The position numbers and the translations under genes were made by a program. Under the pieces are notes generated by a model. The model saw only the letters and a list, made by a program, of their open reading frames with translations, did not search any database and had not been told where the DNA came from. A stretch of 64,000 bases of DNA from JBLRWS01 sp047921075 (lineage in GTDB: Bacteria > Bacteroidota > Rhodothermia > Balneolales > Balneolaceae). The DNA lies in the NCBI GenBank assembly GCA_047921075.1, contig JBLRWS010000005.1:1-64000 (forward strand), read 5' to 3'. Positions within the stretch are counted from its first letter, which is position 1. Each line of letters begins with the position of its first letter. Of the stretch, positions 9,441 to 17,696 are shown piece by piece.

Positions 9441-10613
9441 ATGAAACCGTTTTATCAACTTATTGCCATCTTTGTCATCTTCATCACGGTATCGGCCTGC
9501 AGCATGCCGCGGGGCCCGGTACCGCTTTCGGGCGAGGTGCCGGAGGCCGAAGGGTGGGCGCTGGAAACTGTGGCGGAGGGACTTCAGCATCCCTGGGCAC
9601 TTCAGTGGCTGCCCGACGGAGAGATGTTGATTACGGAACGATCGGGGCAACTGTTGATTGTAAACCCCGAAACCGGAGAGCGCACGTCGTTGAATGGCCT
9701 GCCGGATGTTTATGCCAGCGGACAGGGCGGGTTGATGGATGTGGCGCTTCACCCCGGGTTTGAGCAAAACGGCTGGGTCTATCTCACCTACTCCACCGGC
9801 CATAAAGATGCCAACCGTACCACGCTGGGGCGGGGTGTGCTGAATCGGGATACCCAAGCTCTGGATGAGTTTGAAGAGCTCTTTCGGGTGGATGAAGACA
9901 AAACGGGCGATCAGCATTTTGGCTCACGAATTCTCTGGCTGCCCGATCAAACACTGCTTCTGACACTGGCCGATGGCGGTAATTACATCCGCTTTCGGGG
10001 GCGATGGATTCGCGAACAGGCGCAAAACCCGACCACGCATCTGGGGTCTGTGCTGCATCTTACCGAAGAGGGCAGAGCCGCTACCGACGGACATATTTCG
10101 GAGCTTGAGTTCGCACTGCCCGAAATCTATACCTACGGCCATCGCAATGTTCAGGGCATTGCCCGCGATCCTGAATCGGGACGCATCTGGGCCAACGAAC
10201 ACGGCTCACGCGGCGGTGATGAGCTAAATCTGTTGATTCCGGGAGCGAATTACGGCTGGCCGGTGGCTACCTACAGCCGGGAGTATCACTATCCGCGAAT
10301 ATCCCCAAACACCACCGTGCGCGGGATGGAAGATCCCCGGGTCGTGTGGACACCCGCGCAGGCGCCAAGCGGACTTCTGTTTTACACCGGTGATCTTTTC
10401 CCGGAATGGCACGGCGATCTGTTTAGTGGCGGGTTGCGGGGGCAGCAGGTGCGCCGCATTATACTGGAGGGAGATGAAGTAGTCGGAGAGGAATCGATCC
10501 CCGTTGGCGAACGCGTTCGTGATGTGCGCCAGGGACCCGAGGGAGCTATTTATCTGCTTACGGATGAGGAGAACGGCCGGGTTCTGCGCCTGGTGCCGGA
10601 TGAGACGCCCTGA
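9441..10613 (+). CDS. PQQ-dependent sugar dehydrogenase-like lipoprotein (Asd/YliI family)
   Basis: A 390-residue six-bladed beta-propeller protein of the soluble aldose sugar dehydrogenase family. The chosen ATG gives a lipoprotein signal peptide with lipobox VSAC (ITVSACSMP), which places it in the periplasm or at the outer membrane. Family signatures follow: LQHPWALQWLPDGEMLITER, GGLMDVALHPGF, GDQHFGSRI with the conserved histidine, and YGHRNVQGIA plus NEHGSRGGDELN near the calcium/PQQ site. The frame is open upstream to 9357, but those codons precede the signal peptide. PQQ dependence is inferred from the family; no pqq genes are visible here. Confidence 0.85.
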   Translation: MKPFYQLIAIFVIFITVSACSMPRGPVPLSGEVPEAEGWALETVAEGLQHPWALQWLPDGEMLITERSGQLLIVNPETGERTSLNGLPDVYASGQGGLMDVALHPGFEQNGWVYLTYSTGHKDANRTTLGRGVLNRDTQALDEFEELFRVDEDKTGDQHFGSRILWLPDQTLLLTLADGGNYIRFRGRWIREQAQNPTTHLGSVLHLTEEGRAATDGHISELEFALPEIYTYGHRNVQGIARDPESGRIWANEHGSRGGDELNLLIPGANYGWPVATYSREYHYPRISPNTTVRGMEDPRVVWTPAQAPSGLLFYTGDLFPEWHGDLFSGGLRGQQVRRIILEGDEVVGEESIPVGERVRDVRQGPEGAIYLLTDEENGRVLRLVPDETP

Positions 10614-10720
10614 TTTTACGTTTCAGGCACGATTTTTTACCAACCTTAAAATGGAGTCTCCATCAATTTCTGTACTTTTACAGGTAGCATTCGATCGATA
10701 TACAACAGACACGGGTTGAT

Positions 10721-11860
10721 ATGAAAAAATGGTTGCTTTTCGTTCTGCTGGCGGTTTCTGCGTTCGTTCTGTACTGGGGCACAACGGCTTACACTTCGGG
10801 CGAGGGAGCGATACCGCCATTGCACACCGAACCGGTACATACGGGGGATGTGCTTCAGCGCGTGGTTGCGTTCGGCACACTTCAGCCGGTTCAAAAAGTA
10901 ACGGTTGGCTCGCAGGTATCCGGTATTATTGAAGAGCTGTTTGCTGATTTTAATTCACCCGTTCGCAGGGGAGAGGTTATCGCACAGATTGATCCCTCCA
11001 CATTTGCCGCCAACGTGCGCACCGCTGAAGCGGAACTGGAGTCAGCCGAGGCAAGCCTGGAACTGGCCCGAACCCGTTGGGAGCGTATGCAGCGCCTCAG
11101 GGAGCAGCAGTTTGTAGCGCTGTCGGAGGTGGAGGAGGCCGATGCCACACTTCGACAGGCCGAAGCGCAGGTACGGGTTCGGCGCCACGCGCTTGATCGC
11201 GCGCAGCTGGAGCTGGATCGCGCCACCATCTATTCGCCAACCGACGGCATCGTGATCTCCCGTAATGTAGATGTGGGGCAAACCGTAGCCGCAAGCCTAA
11301 GCGCGCCCGATCTGTTCGAAATTGCTGCCGATCTGCGCCGGATGCAGATTCACGCCCTCGTTTCGGAGGCCGATATCGGACGGGTCTCAAACGGGCAAAG
11401 TGTGCGGTTTCAGGTGGATGGATATCGCGAACGTACCTTCGTGGGCGAGGTGATACAGGTGCGCAATGCGCCGGTGATGGAAGACAATGTGGTGCATTAC
11501 GAAACCATCATCAGTGTAAATAATGATGAACTTCTGCTTAAGCCGGGCATGTCGGCCGAGGTCAATATCATCACCGCTGAAAGCCACAACGTGGTAAAGG
11601 TACGGAACACCACACTCAGGGCGCGACTGCCGGATGCCATTCGTCCGACCGAACCGGAGGGCAGCGGTACCACCGTGTATCGATACCGAAACGGCCAGCT
11701 TGAGGCGATGAAGGTGCGCACCGGCATGAGCGATGGCGTCTACACCGTCATTCACGAGGGTGCTTCACCGGGCGATACACTGGCTGTTGGCCTGCGCCTG
11801 CTACGCGATGACGAATCCGATCGGCGAAGCCTCTTTTCCGGCAGTCAGGCAACCTTTTAA
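10721..11860 (+). CDS. Periplasmic adaptor subunit of a MacAB-like efflux system (HlyD/MacA family)
   Basis: A 379-residue membrane-fusion protein. It has an N-terminal membrane anchor (residues 5-22), a lipoyl half-motif (VTVGSQVSGIIEELF), an alpha-hairpin of about residues 105-160 rich in E, A, L and R, then the second lipoyl half (IYSPTDGIVISRNVDVGQTV) and a beta-barrel region (LKPGMSAEVNI). This order is that of MacA-type adaptors linking a MacB permease to an outer-membrane channel. It is followed 12 bases later by the ATPase and then by the permease, forming one operon. No TolC-like channel is encoded here. Confidence 0.87.
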   Translation: MKKWLLFVLLAVSAFVLYWGTTAYTSGEGAIPPLHTEPVHTGDVLQRVVAFGTLQPVQKVTVGSQVSGIIEELFADFNSPVRRGEVIAQIDPSTFAANVRTAEAELESAEASLELARTRWERMQRLREQQFVALSEVEEADATLRQAEAQVRVRRHALDRAQLELDRATIYSPTDGIVISRNVDVGQTVAASLSAPDLFEIAADLRRMQIHALVSEADIGRVSNGQSVRFQVDGYRERTFVGEVIQVRNAPVMEDNVVHYETIISVNNDELLLKPGMSAEVNIITAESHNVVKVRNTTLRARLPDAIRPTEPEGSGTTVYRYRNGQLEAMKVRTGMSDGVYTVIHEGASPGDTLAVGLRLLRDDESDRRSLFSGSQATF

Positions 11861-11872
11861 CCTGTACAAGTT

Positions 11873-12637
11873 ATGGCGGTCGTAGAATTGCGGGGAATTC
11901 GAAAAGTGTACGATACCGGCGCTGTTAAAGTGGAGGCGCTGAAGGGAATTGATCTGTCCATCAGCCGTGGGGAGTTTACCGCTGTGATGGGTTCCAGCGG
12001 CTCCGGAAAATCAACGTTGATGAATATTTTGGGCTGCCTCGATCAGCCGACCGACGGTGAGTATCTGCTTGATGGGGAGCCAGTGCGCGATCTTCGCAAA
12101 GAGGATCTGGCCACTGTTCGCAATCGAAAAATCGGGTTTGTATTTCAAAACTTTCATCTGCTTCCCCGCACCTCTGCACTGGAAAATGTGGAGCTGCCGC
12201 TTCTCTATCGCAGCGAGAACTACAGCTGGAAACAGATGGCAGAAATGGCCACAGAGGCACTGGAACGGGTAGGCCTGGGCGATCGGGTGAATCACACTCC
12301 CAATGAACTCTCCGGCGGCCAACAGCAGCGTGTAGCGATTGCCAGGGCGTTGGTCACCCGGCCCGAAATACTGCTGGCCGATGAGCCAACCGGCAATCTG
12401 GACAGCAAAACAAGCCTGGAACTGATAGACTTTCTGCAGCAATTGAATAGCGAGGGCATCACCATTATGATGGTGACTCACGAACCCGATATTGCACAGT
12501 TCACCAGCCGTATCGTTACCATGAAAGACGGCTCGATCCGCAGTGATCGGCCGATCGAGCCCAAAAAGGCCTCTGACGAGATAATCAGGCAGGCAGAAGA
12601 TGGCGAATTTGATATCGAGACGGGGGTGGCGCTATGA
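11873..12637 (+). CDS. ABC transporter ATP-binding protein (MacB/LolD type)
   Basis: A 254-residue ATPase with Walker A GSSGSGKST at residues 40-48, Q-loop GFVFQNFHLLP, signature LSGGQQQRVAIARAL near residue 147 and Walker B ILLADEPTGNLDS near residue 166, followed by the H-loop in MMVTHEPD. The sequence belongs to the MacB/LolD branch. It sits between the adaptor and the permease and overlaps the permease start by four bases (ATGA), so it is expected to energise that permease. The C-terminal 35 residues are a charged extension. Confidence 0.9.
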   Translation: MAVVELRGIRKVYDTGAVKVEALKGIDLSISRGEFTAVMGSSGSGKSTLMNILGCLDQPTDGEYLLDGEPVRDLRKEDLATVRNRKIGFVFQNFHLLPRTSALENVELPLLYRSENYSWKQMAEMATEALERVGLGDRVNHTPNELSGGQQQRVAIARALVTRPEILLADEPTGNLDSKTSLELIDFLQQLNSEGITIMMVTHEPDIAQFTSRIVTMKDGSIRSDRPIEPKKASDEIIRQAEDGEFDIETGVAL

Positions 12638-13851
12638 AGTGGTCGGCTGTTCCCTATGTTGCCATCAAAGCCCTCTGGCGGAATTTATCGCGCTCGGTGC
12701 TTACGACACTGGGCATTGTGATCGGGGTGGCGGCGGTCATAACCATGGTGGGGCTTGGTCAGGGAGCCAGCTCGGAGGTGCAGGAGCAGGTAAACCGCTT
12801 AGGACAGAACGTGATTTTGGTTTTTCCCGGTTCGCGTCAACTCGGCGGGGTGAGCATCGGCGGCGGCAGTGCCAACACATTAACTACGGAAGACGCGTTG
12901 GCTATTCGCGATGAAATACCGGAAGTAATTGCTGCCAGCCCGGAGGTGCGTTCAACCCGTGTGGCTGTGTACGGCAATCGCAACTGGAGTACGCGTGTGT
13001 ACGGGCAATCGGCCGATTATCTTCAGATCCGTCAATGGCCGCTGGAGAGCGGAGAAATGTTTACGGAAACCGACATTGAGCAGCGCTCGCTGGTGGCTGT
13101 GATCGGCCAAACCCTGGTGGAAGAGCTTTTTGAAGGGTCCGACCCGATCGGGGAGACGATTCGGGTGCGGGGCGTGCCGCTTCGGGTGATTGGCGTACTA
13201 TCGACGAAGGGGATGTCATTGATGGGCTCGGTGCAGGATGATATTGTGATTGTGCCGTATACCACGGCTTTCCAGCGTATTTCGGGCCGATCGCACGCCA
13301 TGGTGATCAATATACAAGTGTTTGATGAGCAGGCGATGGATATTGCCCGGCTCAAAATTGAAGATCTGCTGCGTGAGCGGCACGGGTTATCGCCCGCGCA
13401 AGAGAACGACTTTACCATTCAAACACAGGAAGAGGTTGCTCAGGCGGCTACCGAAACAAGCCGGGTGATGACCTGGCTGCTCGCCTCCATTGCCGGTATT
13501 TCCCTGTTTGTGGGCGGTATCGGCATTATGAATGTGATGCTCGTAAGCGTAACCGAACGCACCCGAGAGGTGGGATTACGCTTGGCAGTAGGAGCCAAAG
13601 GCCCCGACGTACTGCTGCAGTTTTTGATTGAATCGGTACTGCTCTGTCTGCTTGGCGGGCTTGGGGGCATTCTGTTGGGAATCGTCTCTACGGAACTCAT
13701 CGCCAGCTATGCCGGGTGGCCGGCACTCTTCTCGACCGAAGCGATGATCCTGGCCGTTGGCGTATCGGCTGCAGTGGGAATCTTTTTCGGATTTTATCCG
13801 GCGTGGAAAGCATCCCGGCTCGATCCAATTGTTGCTCTGAGGCGAGAATAG
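12634..13851 (+). CDS. MacB-like ABC transporter permease (FtsX superfamily)
   Basis: A 405-residue permease with the four-helix MacB topology: one helix at residues 20-40, a periplasmic MacB_PCD domain of about 230 residues, then three C-terminal helices. The segments VGGIGIMNVMLVSVTERTRE and VGLRLAVGAKG are the conserved coupling region, and the protein ends in the usual SRLDPIVALRRE. Homology to MacB suggests mechanotransmission-type export of a peptide, drug or lipoprotein substrate. It is the third gene of the adaptor-ATPase-permease operon. Confidence 0.88.
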   Translation: MKWSAVPYVAIKALWRNLSRSVLTTLGIVIGVAAVITMVGLGQGASSEVQEQVNRLGQNVILVFPGSRQLGGVSIGGGSANTLTTEDALAIRDEIPEVIAASPEVRSTRVAVYGNRNWSTRVYGQSADYLQIRQWPLESGEMFTETDIEQRSLVAVIGQTLVEELFEGSDPIGETIRVRGVPLRVIGVLSTKGMSLMGSVQDDIVIVPYTTAFQRISGRSHAMVINIQVFDEQAMDIARLKIEDLLRERHGLSPAQENDFTIQTQEEVAQAATETSRVMTWLLASIAGISLFVGGIGIMNVMLVSVTERTREVGLRLAVGAKGPDVLLQFLIESVLLCLLGGLGGILLGIVSTELIASYAGWPALFSTEAMILAVGVSAAVGIFFGFYPAWKASRLDPIVALRRE

Positions 13852-13979
13852 TTCTCGCAGCAGTGGATGGATTGAGGGCGTTGCCCTTCGTTTTACCAAC
13901 CACCTTGTCTTTGAATCGGGAACTCTGCACCGGCCGGGTGATCATCTTCACCTCTGCAGTCCGCTTCGGACGGATGCGC

Positions 13980-14540
13980 CTACGTAATCGCGCCGCGGCG
14001 GCTTTCGAACTGATGCCCATGCAGGGTGATCTGCTTCAGCGGCCAGAACAGCTTTTCCAGAAACGATCCCGGTTCGCTGAACGTGATGGCGACCTGTGCC
14101 AGCCGCCCCATCGATTTGGTTACCGTATGGGGATCGTCCAGGTCGATAAAAACCACTCGTTCCGATTGCTGAATGGCGCGAAGCAGATGCCGCTCTTGCG
14201 GCGTGGAGTAGCGTTCAACAGAGTAGGAAAAGCCGGTGTACACCCCGCCAAGGCTATCGCCATTTTCGAGGTAAAGATACGTTTCGGACGAGGAGAGTGC
14301 GGAAAACACATGGTCGATCCGTTCAACTGATGTGGTCTCTTTTTGAGAAATAACGGATGTGAGATCCACTGTTTTCAGGCTGCTTCCAAGCGATTTTTTA
14401 AGCCGATTGTAAAATCGTTTTTTAGCCTTGCGATGGCGGCCCAACAGCAACACGATGTAATGCGATCCCGCAACATTCTGCTGCTTGATCGATTCGGGAA
14501 AGGAGATGGCTTCAGAGTCGGTGTATCGAAGTGTTTTCAT
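13980..14540 (-). CDS. Conserved hypothetical protein
   Basis: A 186-residue soluble protein that I do not recognise. It has no signal peptide, no transmembrane segment and no nucleotide-binding loop. Visible features are a basic stretch near residues 35-50 (GRHRKAKKRFYNRLKKSL), a predicted strand SETYLYLENG, and VVFIDLDDPHTV near the middle, an acidic strand end that could bind a metal. It lies alone between the efflux operon and the tRNA-Leu locus and reads divergently from the tRNA. Codon use looks like that of its neighbours. Confidence 0.6.
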   Translation of the reverse strand: MKTLRYTDSEAISFPESIKQQNVAGSHYIVLLLGRHRKAKKRFYNRLKKSLGSSLKTVDLTSVISQKETTSVERIDHVFSALSSSETYLYLENGDSLGGVYTGFSYSVERYSTPQERHLLRAIQQSERVVFIDLDDPHTVTKSMGRLAQVAITFSEPGSFLEKLFWPLKQITLHGHQFESRRGAIT

Positions 14541-14633
14541 GGATGAAATAGGCTCTATGGTGATTCAATATCAAAGGTAGGCAGTAGGGGGGTGAATCGG
14601 AAACTGAATTCTGCGGCACGGTAAGTTGGCTGT

Positions 14634-14663
14634 TTTGTTTAACTGCGAGTGTTAGTATCTTTG
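14634..14663 (+). promoter_or_regulatory. Bacteroidota-type promoter of tRNA-Leu
   Basis: TTTG at 14634-14637 is separated by 18 bases from TATCTTTG at 14656-14663. This matches the Bacteroidota primary-sigma consensus TTTG-N19-TANNTTTG. The 3' edge lies 11 bases before the mature tRNA, a reasonable distance for transcription to start just upstream of the 5' end. Confidence 0.7.
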
Positions 14664-14674
14664 CAGTCCGTTTT

Positions 14675-14758
14675 GCCCGGGTGGCGGAATTGGTAGACGC
14701 GCCGGATTCAAAATCCGGTGGCAGCGATGTCGTAAGGGTTCGAGTCCCTTCCCGGGTA
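14675..14758 (+). tRNA. tRNA-Leu (anticodon CAA)
   Basis: An 84-base class II tRNA. The acceptor stem GCCCGGG pairs with CCCGGGT (one G-U pair at the end) and the discriminator is A. The D-arm contains TGGTAGACGC, the anticodon arm is CCGGA-TTCAAAA-TCCGG with CAA at positions 34-36, the long variable arm is GGCAGCGATGTCG and the T-arm contains GGTTCGAGTCC. The CCA end is not encoded (the sequence continues CAG). The gene is followed without a break by tandem repeats that contain its last 16 bases. Confidence 0.95.
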
Positions 14759-15427
14759 CAGATTGGTTGTGATAGTTTAGCTCTGAACGTAGCAACAATC
14801 GACTTTTTCGTAAGGTTCAAAAGGGACGAGAAGCCTGTCCCGAATGAGTTACGGTTTACCCCTGTCTTTGAAGGGAGTATCGGGAAGTCCCTTCCCGGGT
14901 ACAGATTGGTTGTGATAGTTTAGCTCTGAACGTAGCAACAATCGACTTTTTCGTAAGGTTCAAAAGGGACGAGAAGCCTGTCCCGAATGAGTTACGGTTT
15001 ACCCCTGTCTTTGAAGGNNNNNNNNNNNNNNNNNNNNNNNNNNNNNNNNNNNNNNNNNNNNNNNNNNNNNNNNNNNNNNNNNNNNNNNNNNNNNNNNNNN
15101 NNNNNNNNNNNNNNNNNATCGGGAAGTCCCTTCCCGGGTACAGATTGGTTGTGATAGTGTAGCTCTGAACGTTGCAACAATCGACTTTTTCGTGTGGCCC
15201 AAAGGGACGAGAAGCCTGTCCCGAATGAGTTACGGTTTACCCCTGTCTTTGAAGGGAGTATCGGGAAGTCCCTTCCCGGGTACAGATTGGTTGTGATAGT
15301 GTAGCTCTGAACGTAGCAACAATCGATTTTTTCGTAAGGTTCAAAAGGGACGAGAAGCCTGTCCCGAATGGGTTACGGTTTGCCCCTGTCTTTGAAGAGA
15401 GTATCGGGAAGTCCCTTCCCGGGTACA
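14743..15427 (+). repeat. ~143-bp tandem repeat array carrying copies of the tRNA-Leu 3' end (rtT-like)
   Basis: The last 16 bases of tRNA-Leu plus the following CA (AGTCCCTTCCCGGGTACA) recur starting at 14743, 14886, 15125, 15267 and 15410. The measured unit lengths are 143, 142 and 143 bp. A run of 100 N interrupts the second unit, so the true copy number is unknown. Units differ by a few substitutions and one single-base deletion. Each unit holds two short inverted repeats: GGGAC-N9-GTCCC in the middle, and GGGAAG-TCC-CTTCCC where it joins the next tRNA-end copy. The array ends abruptly after the last tRNA-end copy at 15427. The arrangement is the same as the 178-bp repeats behind E. coli tyrT, which carry 19 bases of the tRNA-Tyr end and give rise to rtT RNA. 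Confidence 0.9.
15018..15117. other. Assembly gap (100 N)
   Basis: Exactly 100 undetermined bases, the conventional placeholder for a gap of unknown size. It falls inside the second tandem unit. The distance across it (239 bp between neighbouring tRNA-end copies) is not a multiple of the 143-bp period, so the array was collapsed or left unresolved during assembly. Confidence 0.97.
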
Positions 15428-15723
15428 GCATTGAAGTGTTTACATACCTCAAGTCATTGCCTATCAACAGCGTATCATGTTGCCCTTCTTCGATTGGTGG
15501 CACAATGGTGGCACAAACTTATGCCGCGCGCTGTAATTTGAGGGTGAAAAACGGGAGCTAAACCCACCGAGAGATCGTTAACCTCTGTTGAAAGTGCCGA
15601 TTTCATACTTTCCCCCGTTTCGACTGTTGGCAGGTTAGCCGTACAATGTTCAGCAATGTTGATTTGAGGCCACCCCATCCACTCTTTACCATTCAGAACA
15701 GCGAAGAGTTCTGTTTTTACGGA
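15428..15723. other. Intergenic stretch with no recognisable gene
   Basis: About 300 bases between the tRNA repeat array and the sucD terminator. Short open frames exist on the minus strand, but they have no family similarity that I can see and no convincing start region. The only structure noticed is a direct repeat of GGTGGCACAA at 15496-15505 and 15507-15516. It could be the scar of an element once inserted at the tRNA, but no integrase remnant is identifiable. Confidence 0.4.
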
Positions 15724-15725
15724 TC

Positions 15726-15762
15726 AAAAAAAGCGCATTCCAAAAGGGATGCGCTTTTTTTT
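15726..15762. terminator. Bidirectional hairpin terminator
   Basis: The stem GCGCATTCC/GGGATGCGC with an AAAA loop is flanked by a run of A on the left and a run of T on the right, so it can end transcription from either side. It lies 18 bases past the sucD stop and also faces the tRNA-Leu repeat transcript. Confidence 0.8.
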
Positions 15763-15779
15763 ATGCTCAACATTACCAA

Positions 15780-16649
15780 TCAGGCAAGTACGCCTTTCAG
15801 CGTTTCGCCAATATCGGCAGGGCTATCAACAACGACAATACCCGCTTCGGAAAGCGCCTTTTTCTTGTCTTGTGCTGAACCTTGTCCGCCCGAAATAATG
15901 GCTCCGGCGTGTCCCATTCGTCGTCCCGGAGGCGCTGTGCTCCCCGCGATGAAGGCAACAACCGGCTTGGTGACATGCTCGGCGATGTAGGCCGCGGCTT
16001 CCTCTTCAGCAGCGCCGCCAATTTCTCCAATCAGTACAATCGACTCGGTGTCCGGATCGTCCTGAAACAGTTTCACCGCATCAAGGTGGGTGGTGCCAAT
16101 GACCGGATCACCGCCAATACCGATGGCTGTACTCTGCCCGAGTCCCGCTTTGGTTAATTGATCTACAGCTTCATACGTAAGCGTTCCGGAACGGGAGATG
16201 AGTCCTACATTTCCGGGGGTAAAAATCGAACCGGGCATAATCCCGATTTTCGCTTCGCCGGGTGTGATCACACCGGGACAGTTCGGGCCAATGAGAGTGG
16301 CACCGTGCTTCTTTACAATCTCTTTGGCTATAATCATATCCGCTACCGGAATCCCTTCCGTAATGCAAATAATCACATCAATTCCGGCAAAAGCCGCTTC
16401 CGAAATGGCATCTGCAGCAAACGGCGGCGGCACAAAAATGACGGAGGTGTTGGCGCCTTCCTGCTGTACAGCATCTGCCACAGTATTAAATACGGGGCGA
16501 TTGAGATGCTTTTGGCCTCCCTTGCCCGGTGTTACACCGCCAATGACGTTGGTTCCATATTCTATCATCTGTTCGGAGTGAAACGTACCCTCACTACCGG
16601 TAAAACCCTGTACAACAAGGCGTGTATCGTTGCCGACTAAAACACTCAT
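15780..16649 (-). CDS. sucD: Succinate-CoA ligase subunit alpha
   Basis: Alpha subunit of succinyl-CoA synthetase, the TCA-cycle enzyme that makes ATP or GTP from succinyl-CoA in the cytoplasm. It has 289 residues, the standard length. The CoA-binding N-terminus (GFTGSEGTFHSEQMIEYGT) and the phosphohistidine loop GRRMGHAGAIISGG, with active-site H247, are both present. The beta-subunit gene sucC is not adjacent and not in the window, whereas in many bacteria sucC and sucD form an operon. A citrate synthase gene lies about 10 kb away, also alone. The gene ends just before a strong bidirectional hairpin. Confidence 0.96.
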   Translation of the reverse strand: MSVLVGNDTRLVVQGFTGSEGTFHSEQMIEYGTNVIGGVTPGKGGQKHLNRPVFNTVADAVQQEGANTSVIFVPPPFAADAISEAAFAGIDVIICITEGIPVADMIIAKEIVKKHGATLIGPNCPGVITPGEAKIGIMPGSIFTPGNVGLISRSGTLTYEAVDQLTKAGLGQSTAIGIGGDPVIGTTHLDAVKLFQDDPDTESIVLIGEIGGAAEEEAAAYIAEHVTKPVVAFIAGSTAPPGRRMGHAGAIISGGQGSAQDKKKALSEAGIVVVDSPADIGETLKGVLA

Positions 16650-16769
16650 GTATGGTATCTGTTTGGTTGTTAGAAATAGGTTGATTAAATCGCACTGAAT
16701 ATACCATCATTCCAAAGATTTGCCAAAGCGCTGGTTGGTTCAATACCGGTTTAACGAGCTGTTGTCAAT

Positions 16770-16803
16770 AAAAAAACCCCGCTGCAGCGAACTGCAGACG
16801 GGG
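16770..16803 (-). terminator. Rho-independent terminator of the rhodopsin gene
   Basis: On the minus strand, CCCCG-T-CTGCAG pairs with CTGCAG-CGGGG around a TTCG tetraloop and is followed by eight T. It lies 26 bases beyond the rhodopsin stop codon, between that gene and sucD. Confidence 0.88.
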
Positions 16804-16829
16804 CCAACCAAAACAACGGAAAGGGAAAA

Positions 16830-17696
16830 TCAGAGCGCTTTCTCAAGCTTCTCGTAATCGTATCCTTCCGCCTTGCTCATAGCTTGTGCAGCCAGTGTTA
16901 GCAGAATACCGTATACCACCTTCGAGCCTACATCAGCAATCGTGTAGGTCATGTGGCGGGCAACCACAGCGGTTTCACTCATGGCCGGTTCCAGCGAAAA
17001 GCTGAACAGGTAGGGCATGAGGTAGGCACCAGGGTAAAGCATCCAAGTGAAAAGGAAAAGCGTCCAAATGGAGCCAAGATATTTCTGAGCTTCAGCCGGT
17101 GCACCCTCTTTTCCTTCGTTAATCACACGCTTCATCAGAACAAGAATGTGAAAGAATGCGAGGGTGGAGATGGTACCCCAGATAAAGAAAAGGGTGGGAT
17201 TGGTTACTTCGTAATATTGCCCCGCATATCCGGTAAGGATCATTACCGTTCCGGAAAACCAGAACTGATTCCGAACCGAGCTGAAATCGCTTTTGGTAAG
17301 TGTTACAACAAAAAGAATCTGAAAAAGCAGCATCGGTACATCAATCAGCCAGTTCAGATAACGATACCCATTATTGAACAGGTCACTCCCTTCTCCCAGA
17401 ACATATCGGGCTGTATCTGTATCGTATACAAGTGCGCCGGTCCAGTTTTGCTGCTGAACATAGAGCAGCAAAAATGCAGATACCATAACCACACCCGAAA
17501 GTACCGACGAGATCCGGTATTTGGGTGCTACCGTTTTGATGGTGAGAACAAAATAGAGAAGTCCCGCTGCCATACACGCATACCCGAGCGTTAATACATG
17601 CGACGAGAGCTGATAGGCCATTTCAGTATACCCGGTAAATTCGGCGACGTAATTCTCAAACGTCGCGTTACCGAGCATGTCCATAATCGCTTCCAT
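16830..17696 (-). CDS. Light-driven sodium-pump rhodopsin (NDQ type, KR2-like)
   Basis: A 288-residue seven-helix microbial rhodopsin. Helix C reads RYLNWLIDVPMLLFQ, placing N115, D119 and Q126 at the three key positions; this NDQ triad defines outward sodium-pumping rhodopsins such as KR2 (N112/D116/Q123). The retinal Schiff-base lysine is K259 in TIADVGSKVVYG, with D255 as the helix G counter-acid. The N-terminal stretch LGNATFENYV also matches KR2, where this region caps the extracellular side. The chromophore is retinal; no blh or carotenoid-pathway genes are adjacent. It is monocistronic, with its own terminator and a 237-base upstream region shared with divergent dnaG. Identification is secure; the ion transported is inferred from the motif. 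Confidence 0.96.
   Translation of the reverse strand: MEAIMDMLGNATFENYVAEFTGYTEMAYQLSSHVLTLGYACMAAGLLYFVLTIKTVAPKYRISSVLSGVVMVSAFLLLYVQQQNWTGALVYDTDTARYVLGEGSDLFNNGYRYLNWLIDVPMLLFQILFVVTLTKSDFSSVRNQFWFSGTVMILTGYAGQYYEVTNPTLFFIWGTISTLAFFHILVLMKRVINEGKEGAPAEAQKYLGSIWTLFLFTWMLYPGAYLMPYLFSFSLEPAMSETAVVARHMTYTIADVGSKVVYGILLTLAAQAMSKAEGYDYEKLEKAL

Noticed and set aside
14681..14923. Plus-strand open frame starting inside tRNA-Leu (MAELVDAPDSKSGG...)
   Set aside because: It is a translation of the tRNA and the first repeat unit, a well-known false ORF at Leu tRNAs.
14743..15427. CRISPR array
   Set aside because: The unit is one continuous ~143-bp repeat, not short repeats with unique spacers, and no cas genes are present.
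15237..15503. Minus-strand frame of 88 codons across the repeat array
   Set aside because: It is made mostly of repeat sequence, has no family similarity, and similar frames occur in the other units by repetition.
15428..15723. Remnant of an integrase or mobile element behind the tRNA
   Set aside because: No frame shows recombinase motifs; only a short direct repeat is visible.
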